38,753 nt of DNA. Origin: Candidatus Amesbacteria bacterium GW2011_GWA1_47_20 (GTDB taxonomy: Bacteria > Patescibacteriota > Microgenomatia > CAZETR01 > Amesbacteraceae). The position numbers and the translations under genes were made by a program. The notes under the pieces were generated by a model. The model saw nothing but the letters and a program-made list of their open reading frames with translations, did no database searches and had not been told where the DNA came from. The stretch spans positions 1 through 38,753 of the forward strand of contig LCOA01000001.1 in NCBI GenBank assembly GCA_001002405.1. The letters are read 5' to 3'. Below are positions 31,386 to 38,753 of this stretch, in pieces (position 1 is the stretch's first letter; each line of letters begins with the position of its first letter).

Positions 31386-32521
31386 TCTATTCTCGACCCC
31401 GCTCACAGAAAATCAGATGGTTTCTTCTCTGGGTCGTTTTACCTATTTCACTATTATCCATAGGCCTAGCCTTATCAGTTGTCCAAACATACAGACAACA
31501 AGTTAGTTTATTAAGTCTCATCCAAAATCACTCATCTAACCTATTGCATGGCGATTTGAACATTCCGCTTTATCAGCATCAGAAAATTGGCGGTGAATTT
31601 ATCGCTTCCGAAAATTATCTAGGTATAGTTTCTGTCAGATTCAAGACGTTTTTGCGTATCAACGATGACTTCCTTCGTTTCCGCATTCGCCAGGCCTCTG
31701 ACAGTGCCTGGTTCTATCAAGCAGCGTATAAGGTAGACCAATTCCAGCCAGACGCCCTTTTCCCCTTCGGTTTCCCAGTTGTAGAGAACTCTCAAGGAAA
31801 AAAGTTTATTTTTGAGATTGAGTCAACTCAAGGCCAGGTTAATAACTCTGTAGCCGTCAGTTCGCAATTTCCCTCATTTGTATCAATCTACAAATTCCCT
31901 AGGCGGGCAGTCTTGGGTGACCTCGATCAAATTGAATTCACCTCATGGAAGCGTACGTTTCCACCGACTTACAACAAAACTAAGTTCTCGTTAATTGAAA
32001 TATACACTTTTCTTACGAAAAAGCTCCCCAATCTTTCTTCCGATACTAGGTTCAACAGCACCCTTCTTAAAAATTCAATTGTCAGTTTTTTCACAAAAAA
32101 AATTGCCAACCTAGCTGCAACTACAGATTTTACTTGGGCAACTATTTTTCATCTTCTCCCGTTTTTTCTCTATATGACCTGGCTATGGACCAGCACAAAG
32201 AATATTCGATGGCCAGTTGTCTTTTCTATTTCTCCAATCGCTCTCATTATCTTGGAGTCATTAACTATAACATCCTACCAAGACCTGATTACCCTCGAGG
32301 TGTCTTTAGTATGGATATTGACCGTCTACTATTATCGATTCTCTTCTTCTGCGTCCTATTTCATCGGTTTTGCGATGCTGATTCTATCCCCAATTTTTCT
32401 TTATTCTAACAACCAATTATTAGCGGAAAAGTATGCCGTTTGGTCATTCATTCTGTTTGCTATAGCCATTTCTCAGAACCTATTAGAATATAGACGTTCA
32501 TTGCTTAGTGCACACGACTAA
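31382..32521 (+). CDS. Membrane protein of unknown function with a large loop domain
   Basis: I do not recognise this 379-residue family. One hydrophobic helix (about 13-33) is followed by some 210 polar residues and then about four to five helices to the C-terminus. The polar domain has a beta-rich look (YLGIVSVRFKTFLRINDDFLRFRIRQ in two parts, then FPFGFPVVENSQGKKFIFEI). A carbohydrate-binding-like sandwich outside the membrane is possible, but that is inference. The start is GTG at 31382 in a 4-bp overlap with the methyltransferase gene. It ends the 15.6-kb co-directional run and overlaps the convergent methyltransferase gene by 24 bp. It might be a polymerase, ligase or export factor. Confidence 0.65.
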   Translation: MIYSRPRSQKIRWFLLWVVLPISLLSIGLALSVVQTYRQQVSLLSLIQNHSSNLLHGDLNIPLYQHQKIGGEFIASENYLGIVSVRFKTFLRINDDFLRFRIRQASDSAWFYQAAYKVDQFQPDALFPFGFPVVENSQGKKFIFEIESTQGQVNNSVAVSSQFPSFVSIYKFPRRAVLGDLDQIEFTSWKRTFPPTYNKTKFSLIEIYTFLTKKLPNLSSDTRFNSTLLKNSIVSFFTKKIANLAATTDFTWATIFHLLPFFLYMTWLWTSTKNIRWPVVFSISPIALIILESLTITSYQDLITLEVSLVWILTVYYYRFSSSASYFIGFAMLILSPIFLYSNNQLLAEKYAVWSFILFAIAISQNLLEYRRSLLSAHD

Positions 32522-33202
32522 GTATCTTATTGGCAAGATATCAAAGGGGATACCTCGGATTTTTTTTATCAGCCAACCTTCACACAAATCTTCTTTAAAC
32601 CGTTTTAAATTATATGCTCTTAAGTGCCATTCTTCTGTCATATCATTAGGAATATTAGGAAAGAAATGGCTAAACAAGTAAAACTTAATTAAAATTCTTT
32701 TTAACAAATTGATTAACGGTTCATTTGGAAAAGTTATCACCAATAATCCTTTTGGCTTTAATACTCGGCGTAGCTCTCGTAGCATTTTCTTAGGATCTAT
32801 TACGTGCTCGATTACCTCCGAGCACTCAACTTTGTCGAAAAACGCATCGGGAATGGGTATTTTTTCTAAATCACCATTTATAAAAGAGAAATTTGTTTTC
32901 CGACCAAGAGCTAGTCTGGCTCTACGGATTGCTTCATTAGAAATGTCCATTAGTGTAATCTCGCCGTTATTAAAATATTTCTCGATATACCCTTCGCCGC
33001 ACCCAGCAGCCAATATTTTATCCGAGTCTTTTAAGGGGGAAAGATGATGTAAAATCTGACTGACGCGAACTCTTTCAACAAAACGGATAATCGGATTGGG
33101 ATGACTATAAACACGTTCGTTGTTATACTTTATAAACATATTCTCATTCCAACTCTTAAATTTCTCTTTGCCGATATTGGGATAAATTGGAAATTTTGGC
33201 AT
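32498..33202 (-). CDS. Class I SAM-dependent methyltransferase
   Basis: A 234-residue methyltransferase. Motif I is KILAAGCGEGYIEK (62-75), with alanine in place of the usual aspartate. Then come ITLMDISNEAIRRA, VECSEVIEHVIDPKK and LKPKGLLVITFPN. It is a single minus-strand gene inserted between two plus-strand units, overlapping the end of the membrane-protein gene by 24 bp. A -10-like TACAAT lies 10 bp before its ATG. Confidence 0.87.
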   Translation of the reverse strand: MPKFPIYPNIGKEKFKSWNENMFIKYNNERVYSHPNPIIRFVERVRVSQILHHLSPLKDSDKILAAGCGEGYIEKYFNNGEITLMDISNEAIRRARLALGRKTNFSFINGDLEKIPIPDAFFDKVECSEVIEHVIDPKKMLRELRRVLKPKGLLVITFPNEPLINLLKRILIKFYLFSHFFPNIPNDMTEEWHLRAYNLKRFKEDLCEGWLIKKIRGIPFDILPIRYLVVCTKQ

Positions 33203-33205
33203 AAT
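33177..33205 (+). promoter_or_regulatory. Putative promoter of the 33226 GT-C gene
   Basis: TTGGGA (33177-33182), 17-bp spacer, CATAAT (33200-33205). The -10 box ends 8 bp before an in-frame TTG at 33214 and 20 bp before the ATG at 33226. It overlaps the start of the divergent methyltransferase gene. Confidence 0.4.
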
Positions 33206-33212
33206 AGGAACA

Positions 33213-33218
33213 ATTGTA
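33213..33218 (-). promoter_or_regulatory. -10-like box of the 33202 methyltransferase gene
   Basis: TACAAT on the minus strand ends 10 bp before the ATG at 33202. The -35 position is weak. Spacing follows the pattern of other unit heads in the window. Confidence 0.4.
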
Positions 33219-33225
33219 CATCCAT

Positions 33226-34506
33226 ATGCTGTTTTTAGTAATTGCCAGTGCAGTTCAAGTATTTATACTTTCTAATGTCCAATTTACGCCTTGGCCTGAA
33301 ATGCTTCTCTGGCCGTGGTTAATTAACCAGGGTTGGGTGCCTTTCACTGACCTTATTCTTGCCCATACCCCCTTACTTTATTTGTCATTATCTTTATGGT
33401 ATCGCCTAGTAGGTCCAGGACTTATTGCCCTTAAAATATTTACGTGGATTTATATTTTGATTACAGCAACCGCCCTGTGGATAATCACCATCAAGCAATC
33501 TGGAAAGAAATCCGCAGCCATTTCCCTTCTCTTATACTTCATGATGCAGACAATCTATCAAGGGAATGGAGTGTGGTTCGATCTAGCACTAGCCCCCATG
33601 TCTCTTTTAATCTACTACTTTTTAACATCTCAGCGGGTAGGAATGGCAGGTATTTTGTTTAGCGTATCTTTTTTCATCAAACAGACTAGTTTTTGGTTGA
33701 TTTTTCCAATTATTTGGCAACTCTTAACCACGCGATCTGTCCAGCGATTTCTAACCGCAGCCGTAGTTACATCAGTGATAATTCTTTCTATGTTTGCATT
33801 AATTGGGATTCTTGATGATTTTTATCTCTGGACCATTCGCGTTGGGGTTTTTAGCTTATCTCGTTCTCAATGGCAGTCCCAATGGCCAACACTATCCCAA
33901 GCTATAGTGTTTCTTTTCTTGCCTTTTGTTGTCTCCGTTTTTGACTATAAACTTGCCCCATGGATTATTTTCGCCAGTTTGGGAGTATTTCCTCGTTGGG
34001 AACTCTTTCATTTTCAACCTGCCCTTCCGTTCTTGGTTTTGGGATTGGTTCAAATTTCAATTAAAAATCGAAAGTTCTTTTCAGTTCTCCTCGTTCTGAT
34101 AAGTCTCCTATATTTTAGAGTTTTAATCCGCGACTGGGGGAAACCTGACAGATTTTTCGATCCCGATACTCTCCAGGCCGTACAGTTTATCCAAGCTCAG
34201 ACAAAACCTTCTGACAACTTGTATGTTTTTAATTATTGGGACCATATTTATTTTTTATCAAATCGGTTACCAGCCACTCGACCATACGTGCCTAGCTTTC
34301 CGGTTTTCTTAAACATTTCTGGTATTCAGCTAGAAATGGTTAAAGATCTTGAAGCTAACCGCCCCCCATTTGTCGTTTACCACCCGCTTGAGAAATCTGG
34401 CTATGGTTCGTACAATCCCCGGCCTCTCTGGGATTATTTGAACAAAGACTACCAGGTCTATCAAAAAATCTCCGATCAATTATGGATACTCAAAAGAAAC
34501 GAATAA
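33226..34506 (+). CDS. GT-C / PMT-like membrane glycosyltransferase
   Basis: A 427-residue integral membrane protein with about nine helices and a C-terminal soluble part. The first loop (FTPWPEMLLWPWLINQG, with E25) followed by FTDLILAHTPLL (D42, H47) is the acidic and His-rich pattern of GT39/GT83-like enzymes that use polyprenyl-phosphate sugars. A TTG at 33214 is in frame and lies 8 bp after a -10-like box. I give the ATG because leaderless TTG starts are rare, adding only four residues if wrong. It is 32 bp upstream of the flippase gene, so both may act in export and assembly. Confidence 0.82.
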   Translation: MLFLVIASAVQVFILSNVQFTPWPEMLLWPWLINQGWVPFTDLILAHTPLLYLSLSLWYRLVGPGLIALKIFTWIYILITATALWIITIKQSGKKSAAISLLLYFMMQTIYQGNGVWFDLALAPMSLLIYYFLTSQRVGMAGILFSVSFFIKQTSFWLIFPIIWQLLTTRSVQRFLTAAVVTSVIILSMFALIGILDDFYLWTIRVGVFSLSRSQWQSQWPTLSQAIVFLFLPFVVSVFDYKLAPWIIFASLGVFPRWELFHFQPALPFLVLGLVQISIKNRKFFSVLLVLISLLYFRVLIRDWGKPDRFFDPDTLQAVQFIQAQTKPSDNLYVFNYWDHIYFLSNRLPATRPYVPSFPVFLNISGIQLEMVKDLEANRPPFVVYHPLEKSGYGSYNPRPLWDYLNKDYQVYQKISDQLWILKRNE

Positions 34507-34538
34507 AGTTGTAGAATAAACTAGAAAGCCTCTAAGCT

Positions 34539-35804
34539 ATGAGACGTTTCATTAACCAGGCACTTCAAACTTCTACCTTCCGCCAGTCAGTTGTTACTGT
34601 TTTTTCCACTTTCGCCACCGCTGGCCTGGGCGCTGTTTTTTATTTATTTTTAGCTCGGTTAGTCGGCGCTCATGAATACGGTCTATTTTCTGTGGTTATT
34701 TCATTTCTCACAATAGTTGCTACAATTGCCGACCTTGGGATGAATCAAGGTTTGATCAGGTTCGTAGCTGAAAACAGTCAGAGTAATCAGTATCAACCAT
34801 ACGCCAAAATCGCACTCCTATCCAAATTACTTATTAGTTCAATAATATTGGTAGGATTTGTGTTTTTGGCCCAACCCATTACAGGTTATTTACTGCACCA
34901 GCAGGAAGTTTACCCGCTTTTACCTCTGGCTGGTTTAGGAGCCGTGTTTATTTTACTTTTTAGTTTCTCTACTTCAGTCTTGCAGGGTTTGCAAAAGTTT
35001 GTCCTTTGGGGAGGGTTGCAAGTAGCCGCAAATTTTTTCCGTTTAGTTCTATTTGGAACCCTATTCTTGATATTAAAAATTAACGCCTATTGGGGTTTAA
35101 TCTTATTTGGTTCGGCCCCCTTCTTGGGTTTTGTTGTATCTTGGTTCTGGTTACCTTTGTCCATCTTTCAATCAAAATTTACTCCACGTCAATTTTGTAA
35201 CTTTTGGAATTTCAATAAATGGACGGCCGCTTTTGTCACAACGTCGGTTTTAGCTAGTCGCCTAGATATCCTACTCAGCGCCCGTTTTCTTAGTCTTTCC
35301 GAAACAGGCGTTTATTCTTTAGCCACCACTATGGTAGCTTTCCTACCCCAGCTTTCCGGTGCTATCGGGGCTGTCACCGCTCCCAAATTTGCCTCCTTTT
35401 CCGATTCCTCTCATTCCCAGAAATATTTGGCCAAAGCCGCGCTTTTTTCCTTCGGTACAAGTTTGGCTGTAGCTTTAGCTATGATTCCGGCGGCATTGGT
35501 TGTCGTGTGGTTTATCGGCCGGGATTTCTCGGCTTCCTTTACTCCCTTTCTCATTCTTTTAGCGTCACTGGCAATTTTTACATCTCTCAACCCCGTTCGG
35601 GACAGCATTATGTATTTTTATAAACGTCCTCAATTTTTCTTCTGGGCCAATCTTGCCCAAGCGGCAATAATTGTAGCCGTTGGACTGTTACTTATTCCCC
35701 GTTTCGGGGTCGTCGGTACAGCGTTGGCAGTGTTAATAAGCCACATTTTTTTTGCTGTAGCCAGTTTTATGGAATATGAGAATTGTCGCGCACACCATAG
35801 TTAG
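34539..35804 (+). CDS. Lipid-linked oligosaccharide flippase, Wzx/PST family
   Basis: A 421-residue polytopic protein of the polysaccharide transporter family (MOP superfamily), expected to have about 12 helices. The start shows the family pattern: TFATAGLGAVFYLFLARLVG, then HEYGLFSVVISF and DLGMNQGLIRFVAE. It would flip undecaprenyl- or polyprenyl-diphosphate oligosaccharide to the outer face. It is the only flippase in the window. Its 3' end overlaps the GT2 gene by 29 bp. Confidence 0.9.
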   Translation: MRRFINQALQTSTFRQSVVTVFSTFATAGLGAVFYLFLARLVGAHEYGLFSVVISFLTIVATIADLGMNQGLIRFVAENSQSNQYQPYAKIALLSKLLISSIILVGFVFLAQPITGYLLHQQEVYPLLPLAGLGAVFILLFSFSTSVLQGLQKFVLWGGLQVAANFFRLVLFGTLFLILKINAYWGLILFGSAPFLGFVVSWFWLPLSIFQSKFTPRQFCNFWNFNKWTAAFVTTSVLASRLDILLSARFLSLSETGVYSLATTMVAFLPQLSGAIGAVTAPKFASFSDSSHSQKYLAKAALFSFGTSLAVALAMIPAALVVVWFIGRDFSASFTPFLILLASLAIFTSLNPVRDSIMYFYKRPQFFFWANLAQAAIIVAVGLLLIPRFGVVGTALAVLISHIFFAVASFMEYENCRAHHS

Positions 35805-36618
35805 AAACGAAAGTCGTTGGGTTTGGTATGCCATTAAATCCGTTCTCGATTATGTGGATGAAGTGATGGTCTGGGATACGGGTTCTACAGACAACACCGC
35901 TCGGATCATTAAGTCCATCGGTAATCCAAAAATTTCATTCCGACAGATCGACATAACTTCTGACGAAACAGCTCTTTCACACGCCCGGCAACAGATGTTA
36001 AATCAGACAAATTCCGACTGGCTAATGATTTTGGATGGTGATGAGGTTTGGTTAGAGGAGTCGATCAAAAAGATTCAAGGCTTCATCAATAATGAAGGGC
36101 AAAATTTCGACTCTATTGTAGTTCCAACTTTAAATTGTGTTGGCGATATCTACCACATTATGCCTCCAAGTGCCGGCCAGTACCATATCGCAGGTCATGT
36201 TGGTCATTATAATTTGCGCTTTATCAATCTGAAAAGGATTTCCGGAGTCCACGTTGCCAATCCGCCGGGACAGCTGCAAAGTTATTTCGACAAACACGGG
36301 ACCAGAATTCAAGATCGGGATCCTAATCATATAGCCTTTATTGATGCTCCCTATCTTCATATGACTCACTTACGGCGTTCGGGTTCCCGAGAAAAAGAGA
36401 TGGAGGTTTTTTGGCGTCAACCAAAATTGAAAACAGAATTAGGCATCCGACTGGCTAGCTCTTTTTCGTTTCCCAAGTGTTTTTATTTTCCCCGTCCTGA
36501 AATTGTTTCTTCTCCATGGGAGAGAAGAAATCTCCTCTATACTCTCAATGCTGCCTGGCAAACCCCACTAAAATATATTAAGCGCCGAATATTTAAACAG
36601 GCACCATACAGTCCATAG
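35776..36618 (+). CDS. Family 2 glycosyltransferase
   Basis: A 280-residue GT2 enzyme. VAHTIVRNESRWVWYAI at the start, VMVWDTGSTDNTARI (30-44), and D87-G-D89 (MILDGDEVW) as metal site. This VRNE/DTGSTD type is common in glycan decoration clusters. No membrane helix is evident. The chosen ATG overlaps the flippase gene by 29 bp, and no later start leaves the domain intact. Its 3' end overlaps the convergent GT2 gene by 51 bp, the largest overlap in the window. Confidence 0.9.
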   Translation: MRIVAHTIVRNESRWVWYAIKSVLDYVDEVMVWDTGSTDNTARIIKSIGNPKISFRQIDITSDETALSHARQQMLNQTNSDWLMILDGDEVWLEESIKKIQGFINNEGQNFDSIVVPTLNCVGDIYHIMPPSAGQYHIAGHVGHYNLRFINLKRISGVHVANPPGQLQSYFDKHGTRIQDRDPNHIAFIDAPYLHMTHLRRSGSREKEMEVFWRQPKLKTELGIRLASSFSFPKCFYFPRPEIVSSPWERRNLLYTLNAAWQTPLKYIKRRIFKQAPYSP

Positions 36619-37263
36619 GCCGTCTTTCCAGTTAATTTTTTTTCCCTCGGAGTAACTTCTCCCAGAATAACTTATTCCCACTTCGTAAATCCGCACGCCC
36701 ATTTTGGCGGTCTTGATTGTAAACTCCGGCTCGAAACCAAACCGCTTTTCTTGCAGACCCAGTTTCTTAGCCACGTCGCGCGTAAAAGCTTTGTAGCACG
36801 TTTCCATATCTGTCAGATTCAAGTTCGTAATAGTGTTGGCTAATAGAGTGATGAATTTATTTCCTACAAAATGCCAAAAATACAACACCCGGTGCGGCTG
36901 ATTGCCCACAAACCTGGACCCAAACACTACATCAGCTTTTCCCGCCATAATCGGGCCTAGAACTTGTGGGTACTCATTCGGATCGTACTCCAAATCTGCA
37001 TCCTGAATGATAAACGTGTCGCCCTTGGCGATCTTTAGCGCGTCTCTAATCGCCGTTCCTTTTCCCTCATTTTTAGCTTTGTTAATTATTTTTATTTTTT
37101 TGTTTTGCGCTTTGCACTTGGCAATTTGAGTTTTTGTACCATCCGTCGATCCATCATTTACGACAATAATCTCTCTAACCAATTTATTAACCAATACTCG
37201 TTTGAGTACCCGGCTAATAGTTTTATCTTCGTTATACGCTGGTATAATGACAGTTAATCTCAT
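36568..37263 (-). CDS. Family 2 glycosyltransferase, DPM1-like
   Basis: A 231-residue polyprenyl-phosphate glycosyltransferase-like protein. It shows LTVIIPAYNEDKTISRVL, VVNDGSTDGT (34-43), NEGKGTAIRDALKIAKGD, the D88-A-D90 metal site (IIQDADLEYDP), LTDMETCYKAF and GFEPEFTIK. All motifs of the DPM1/dolichol-phosphate mannosyltransferase group are intact, unlike the 1650 protein. It lacks C-terminal membrane helices. It probably makes polyprenyl-phosphate hexose, the donor for GT-C enzymes in the window. It is a lone minus-strand gene, divergent from the 37282 GT4. Confidence 0.9.
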   Translation of the reverse strand: MRLTVIIPAYNEDKTISRVLKRVLVNKLVREIIVVNDGSTDGTKTQIAKCKAQNKKIKIINKAKNEGKGTAIRDALKIAKGDTFIIQDADLEYDPNEYPQVLGPIMAGKADVVFGSRFVGNQPHRVLYFWHFVGNKFITLLANTITNLNLTDMETCYKAFTRDVAKKLGLQEKRFGFEPEFTIKTAKMGVRIYEVGISYSGRSYSEGKKINWKDGLWTVWCLFKYSALNIF

Positions 37264-37273
37264 TATCGCTGGA

Positions 37274-37279
37274 ATTTTA
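37274..37279 (-). promoter_or_regulatory. -10-like box of the 37263 GT2 gene
   Basis: TAAAAT on the minus strand ends 10 bp before the ATG at 37263. No good -35 is seen. It lies in the 18-bp gap to the divergent GT4 gene. Confidence 0.4.
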
Positions 37280-37281
37280 GC

Positions 37282-38142
37282 ATGCGAGTCGTCTTTTTGT
37301 GTAAAAATTACGGATTGGTTAATAGGGGAGTGGAGACTTATGTTTCCGAGTTGTCATCCCGACTTAAACATTTGGGCATCGACGTTAATATCTATCCTCA
37401 TAGCGGTTATTTATCTAAAGCGGATATCGTTATATCTACCAACGGCAGATGGGACGCTATCAAGGCTAAAGTATGGTGCTTGGTGCACAATTCTAAATTA
37501 ATTATATCCGGTCAATCGGGACTAGGTTGGGACGACAAATTGAACTTGTGGCTCTTCCCGGACATCTTCGTAGGTTTATCAGATTATCAATGCCAATGGG
37601 CCAAAAGTATTAACCCGTTTGTAAAAGTGACTAAGATTCCCAACGGAGTAGACTTGCAAAAGTTCAACCCCAGAGCAAAGCCTCTCAAATTGAATTTATC
37701 CAAGCCGATTATCTTAAATGTGGGTGTGGTCACCAAAGATAAACGCCAATACCTGCTCAAACAAGCAATCCGGGGGTACTCATTATTATTGGTCGGAAAG
37801 GGCGGGGATATGGAATTTAGCCATCAAACTATGCCCTTTGTCTACACAGCTTGTGATTTGTTTTCTTACCCCACCTCTCCTTGGGAATCTTTTGGCATTG
37901 CCATGCTCGAGGCCATGGCTAGTGGTTTGCCGGTAGTAGCCACCGACGATCCTATCAGGAGAGAAATAGTTGGTAATGCAGGTCTATTTGTTGACCCCAC
38001 GGACTCTGCTGCTTACGCCCGGGTTTTAGAAAAGGCATTGAATACCAACTGGGGGGATAAACCCCGCCACCAGGCCGCCAAGTTTTCTTGGGACAAAATT
38101 GTCGCTCTTTATGATCTCTGTTTCCATAATTGCCTTAAATAA
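37282..38142 (+). CDS. Short family 4 glycosyltransferase (GT-B)
   Basis: A 286-residue GT4 enzyme, shorter than the usual 350-400. The N-terminal domain (MRVVFLCKNYGLVNRGVETY) is abbreviated. The donor domain is present: IPNGVDLQKFNP, ILNVGVVTKDKRQYLL, and E-x7-E in WESFGIAMLEAMASG. The shortening is mainly in the acceptor domain and between the donor strands. It may be a minimal member rather than a deletion, as the frame is intact. It overlaps the GT2 gene by about 32 bp. Confidence 0.88.
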   Translation: MRVVFLCKNYGLVNRGVETYVSELSSRLKHLGIDVNIYPHSGYLSKADIVISTNGRWDAIKAKVWCLVHNSKLIISGQSGLGWDDKLNLWLFPDIFVGLSDYQCQWAKSINPFVKVTKIPNGVDLQKFNPRAKPLKLNLSKPIILNVGVVTKDKRQYLLKQAIRGYSLLLVGKGGDMEFSHQTMPFVYTACDLFSYPTSPWESFGIAMLEAMASGLPVVATDDPIRREIVGNAGLFVDPTDSAAYARVLEKALNTNWGDKPRHQAAKFSWDKIVALYDLCFHNCLK

Positions 38143-38752
38143 AGAAGCTATCCTGCCTCAATGCCTGGACAGCGCCCGGCAAGTGTCTGACGACGTGGTT
38201 ATTGTCACTAATGCCGACCATAAGTTTATAAATTTCGCCGACCAAAAAAACTTCGCCGCATCGAAGTGCAAAAACGATTGGGTTCTATCTTTGGACGCCG
38301 ATGAAGAACTGTCTTCGGAACTTATTTCCGAACTAAAATCTCTGGATCTTAAATTTTCTGCATACAAAATTCCCAGATTAAACATCATCTTTGGCAAGCC
38401 CATCTTGCATACCAACTGGGAGCCTTCTGCTGATACCCACGTCTGGTTATACAACAAGACTCTCGGCCAATGGGCCAACCCAGTTCATGAGGAGGTTATA
38501 ACCACTGGTTTCGTGGGCACACTCCGGGGTCATAAAATTCACCATAGCTATCAGACTGTAGAAGAATTCCTGGATAAACTGAACGATTATACTTCCCACG
38601 AGACCAAAAGGTCTAATCCATTTTTTGATTTTCTCCGTCGCTACGTCTGGCACTTAGGATTTTTGGATGGTTGGCATGGATTGTTCTTAAGTTACCTCAT
38701 GTTTACTTACCACCTAGTCGTATGGGTAAAGAAAAATTCCTCCTCATCTTAG
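38111..38752 (+). CDS. Family 2 glycosyltransferase, WaaE/KdtX-like
   Basis: A 213-residue GT2 enzyme like the LPS-core beta-glucosyltransferases WaaE/KdtX: ISVSIIALNKEAILPQCLDS, the short SDDVVIVTNAD turn, D62-A-D64 (LSLDADEEL), a conserved NPVHEEV and a basic-aromatic C-terminus with one hydrophobic stretch. An ATG at 38099 adds four residues. I chose 38111 because the conserved domain begins there. The gene ends 1 bp before the window edge. Confidence 0.88.
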   Translation: MISVSIIALNKEAILPQCLDSARQVSDDVVIVTNADHKFINFADQKNFAASKCKNDWVLSLDADEELSSELISELKSLDLKFSAYKIPRLNIIFGKPILHTNWEPSADTHVWLYNKTLGQWANPVHEEVITTGFVGTLRGHKIHHSYQTVEEFLDKLNDYTSHETKRSNPFFDFLRRYVWHLGFLDGWHGLFLSYLMFTYHLVVWVKKNSSSS

Positions 38753-38753
38753 T

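Noticed and set aside
1-38753. CRISPR arrays, tRNA or rRNA genes, transposases
   Set aside because: No regularly spaced repeats, cloverleaf-like segments or transposase motifs were seen; intergenic space is too small for most of these.
1-38753. Recoded TGA (glycine code of Gracilibacteria/Absconditabacteria)
   Set aside because: Many genes end at TGA within ATGA overlaps and no gene needs TGA as a sense codon.

Overview
The window reads as part of a bacterial chromosome and is almost entirely one large cell-surface glycan locus. It is gene-dense and AT-rich by eye, with most neighbours in ATGA or GTGA stop/start overlap. TGA is therefore a stop codon. The lack of Shine-Dalgarno sequences, the abundance of GT-C membrane glycosyltransferases and small SAM methyltransferases, and an AAA/DUF4143 ATPase suggest a Candidate Phyla Radiation (Patescibacteria) organism, most like Microgenomates. 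That lineage is inference; no rRNA or other marker gene is present.

Layout: (a) 1-1650: the 3' end of a membrane-protein gene, then an AAA_14/DUF4143 ATPase with its own consensus promoter and a small hairpin array, bracketed by an imperfect 39-bp direct repeat. (b) 1650-7118 (+): GT2, GT-C membrane protein, GT4 and a NodU/CmcH-type carbamoyltransferase. (c) 9847-7092 (-): methyltransferase, GT4, GT2. (d) 9896-16168 (+): methyltransferase-like protein, large AftD-like GT-C protein, RmlC-like epimerase, RmlD-like reductase, GT4, methyltransferase. (e) 16814-16176 (-): methyltransferase. (f) 16872-32521 (+): one long run. It starts with a possible polyol-phosphate activation module (zinc alcohol dehydrogenase, TarJ-like dehydrogenase, GDPD-type phosphodiesterase, two tandem nucleotidyltransferases), then a methyltransferase-remnant/GT2 fusion, a second AftD-like GT-C protein, and a block where glycosyltransferases alternate with methyltransferases, ending in an unknown membrane protein. 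(g) 33202-32498 (-): methyltransferase. (h) 33226-36618 (+): GT-C, Wzx/PST-type flippase, GT2. (i) 37263-36568 (-): DPM1-like GT2. (j) 37282-38752 (+): GT4 and a WaaE-like GT2.

Together the genes would supply activated sugars and possibly an activated polyol phosphate, assemble and heavily O-methylate and carbamoylate oligosaccharides on the inner face, flip them, and extend them outside with polyprenyl-sugar-dependent GT-C enzymes. I recognise no Wzy polymerase, no initiating phosphoglycosyltransferase and no RmlA/RmlB, so essential steps must lie elsewhere.

The most distinctive non-coding signal is at the heads of transcription units. Sigma-70-like -10 boxes, several with a -35 box 16-17 bp upstream, end only 6-11 bp before the start codon. 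This predicts leaderless or nearly leaderless mRNAs. The same logic points to an ATA start codon for the GT-C gene at 2690.
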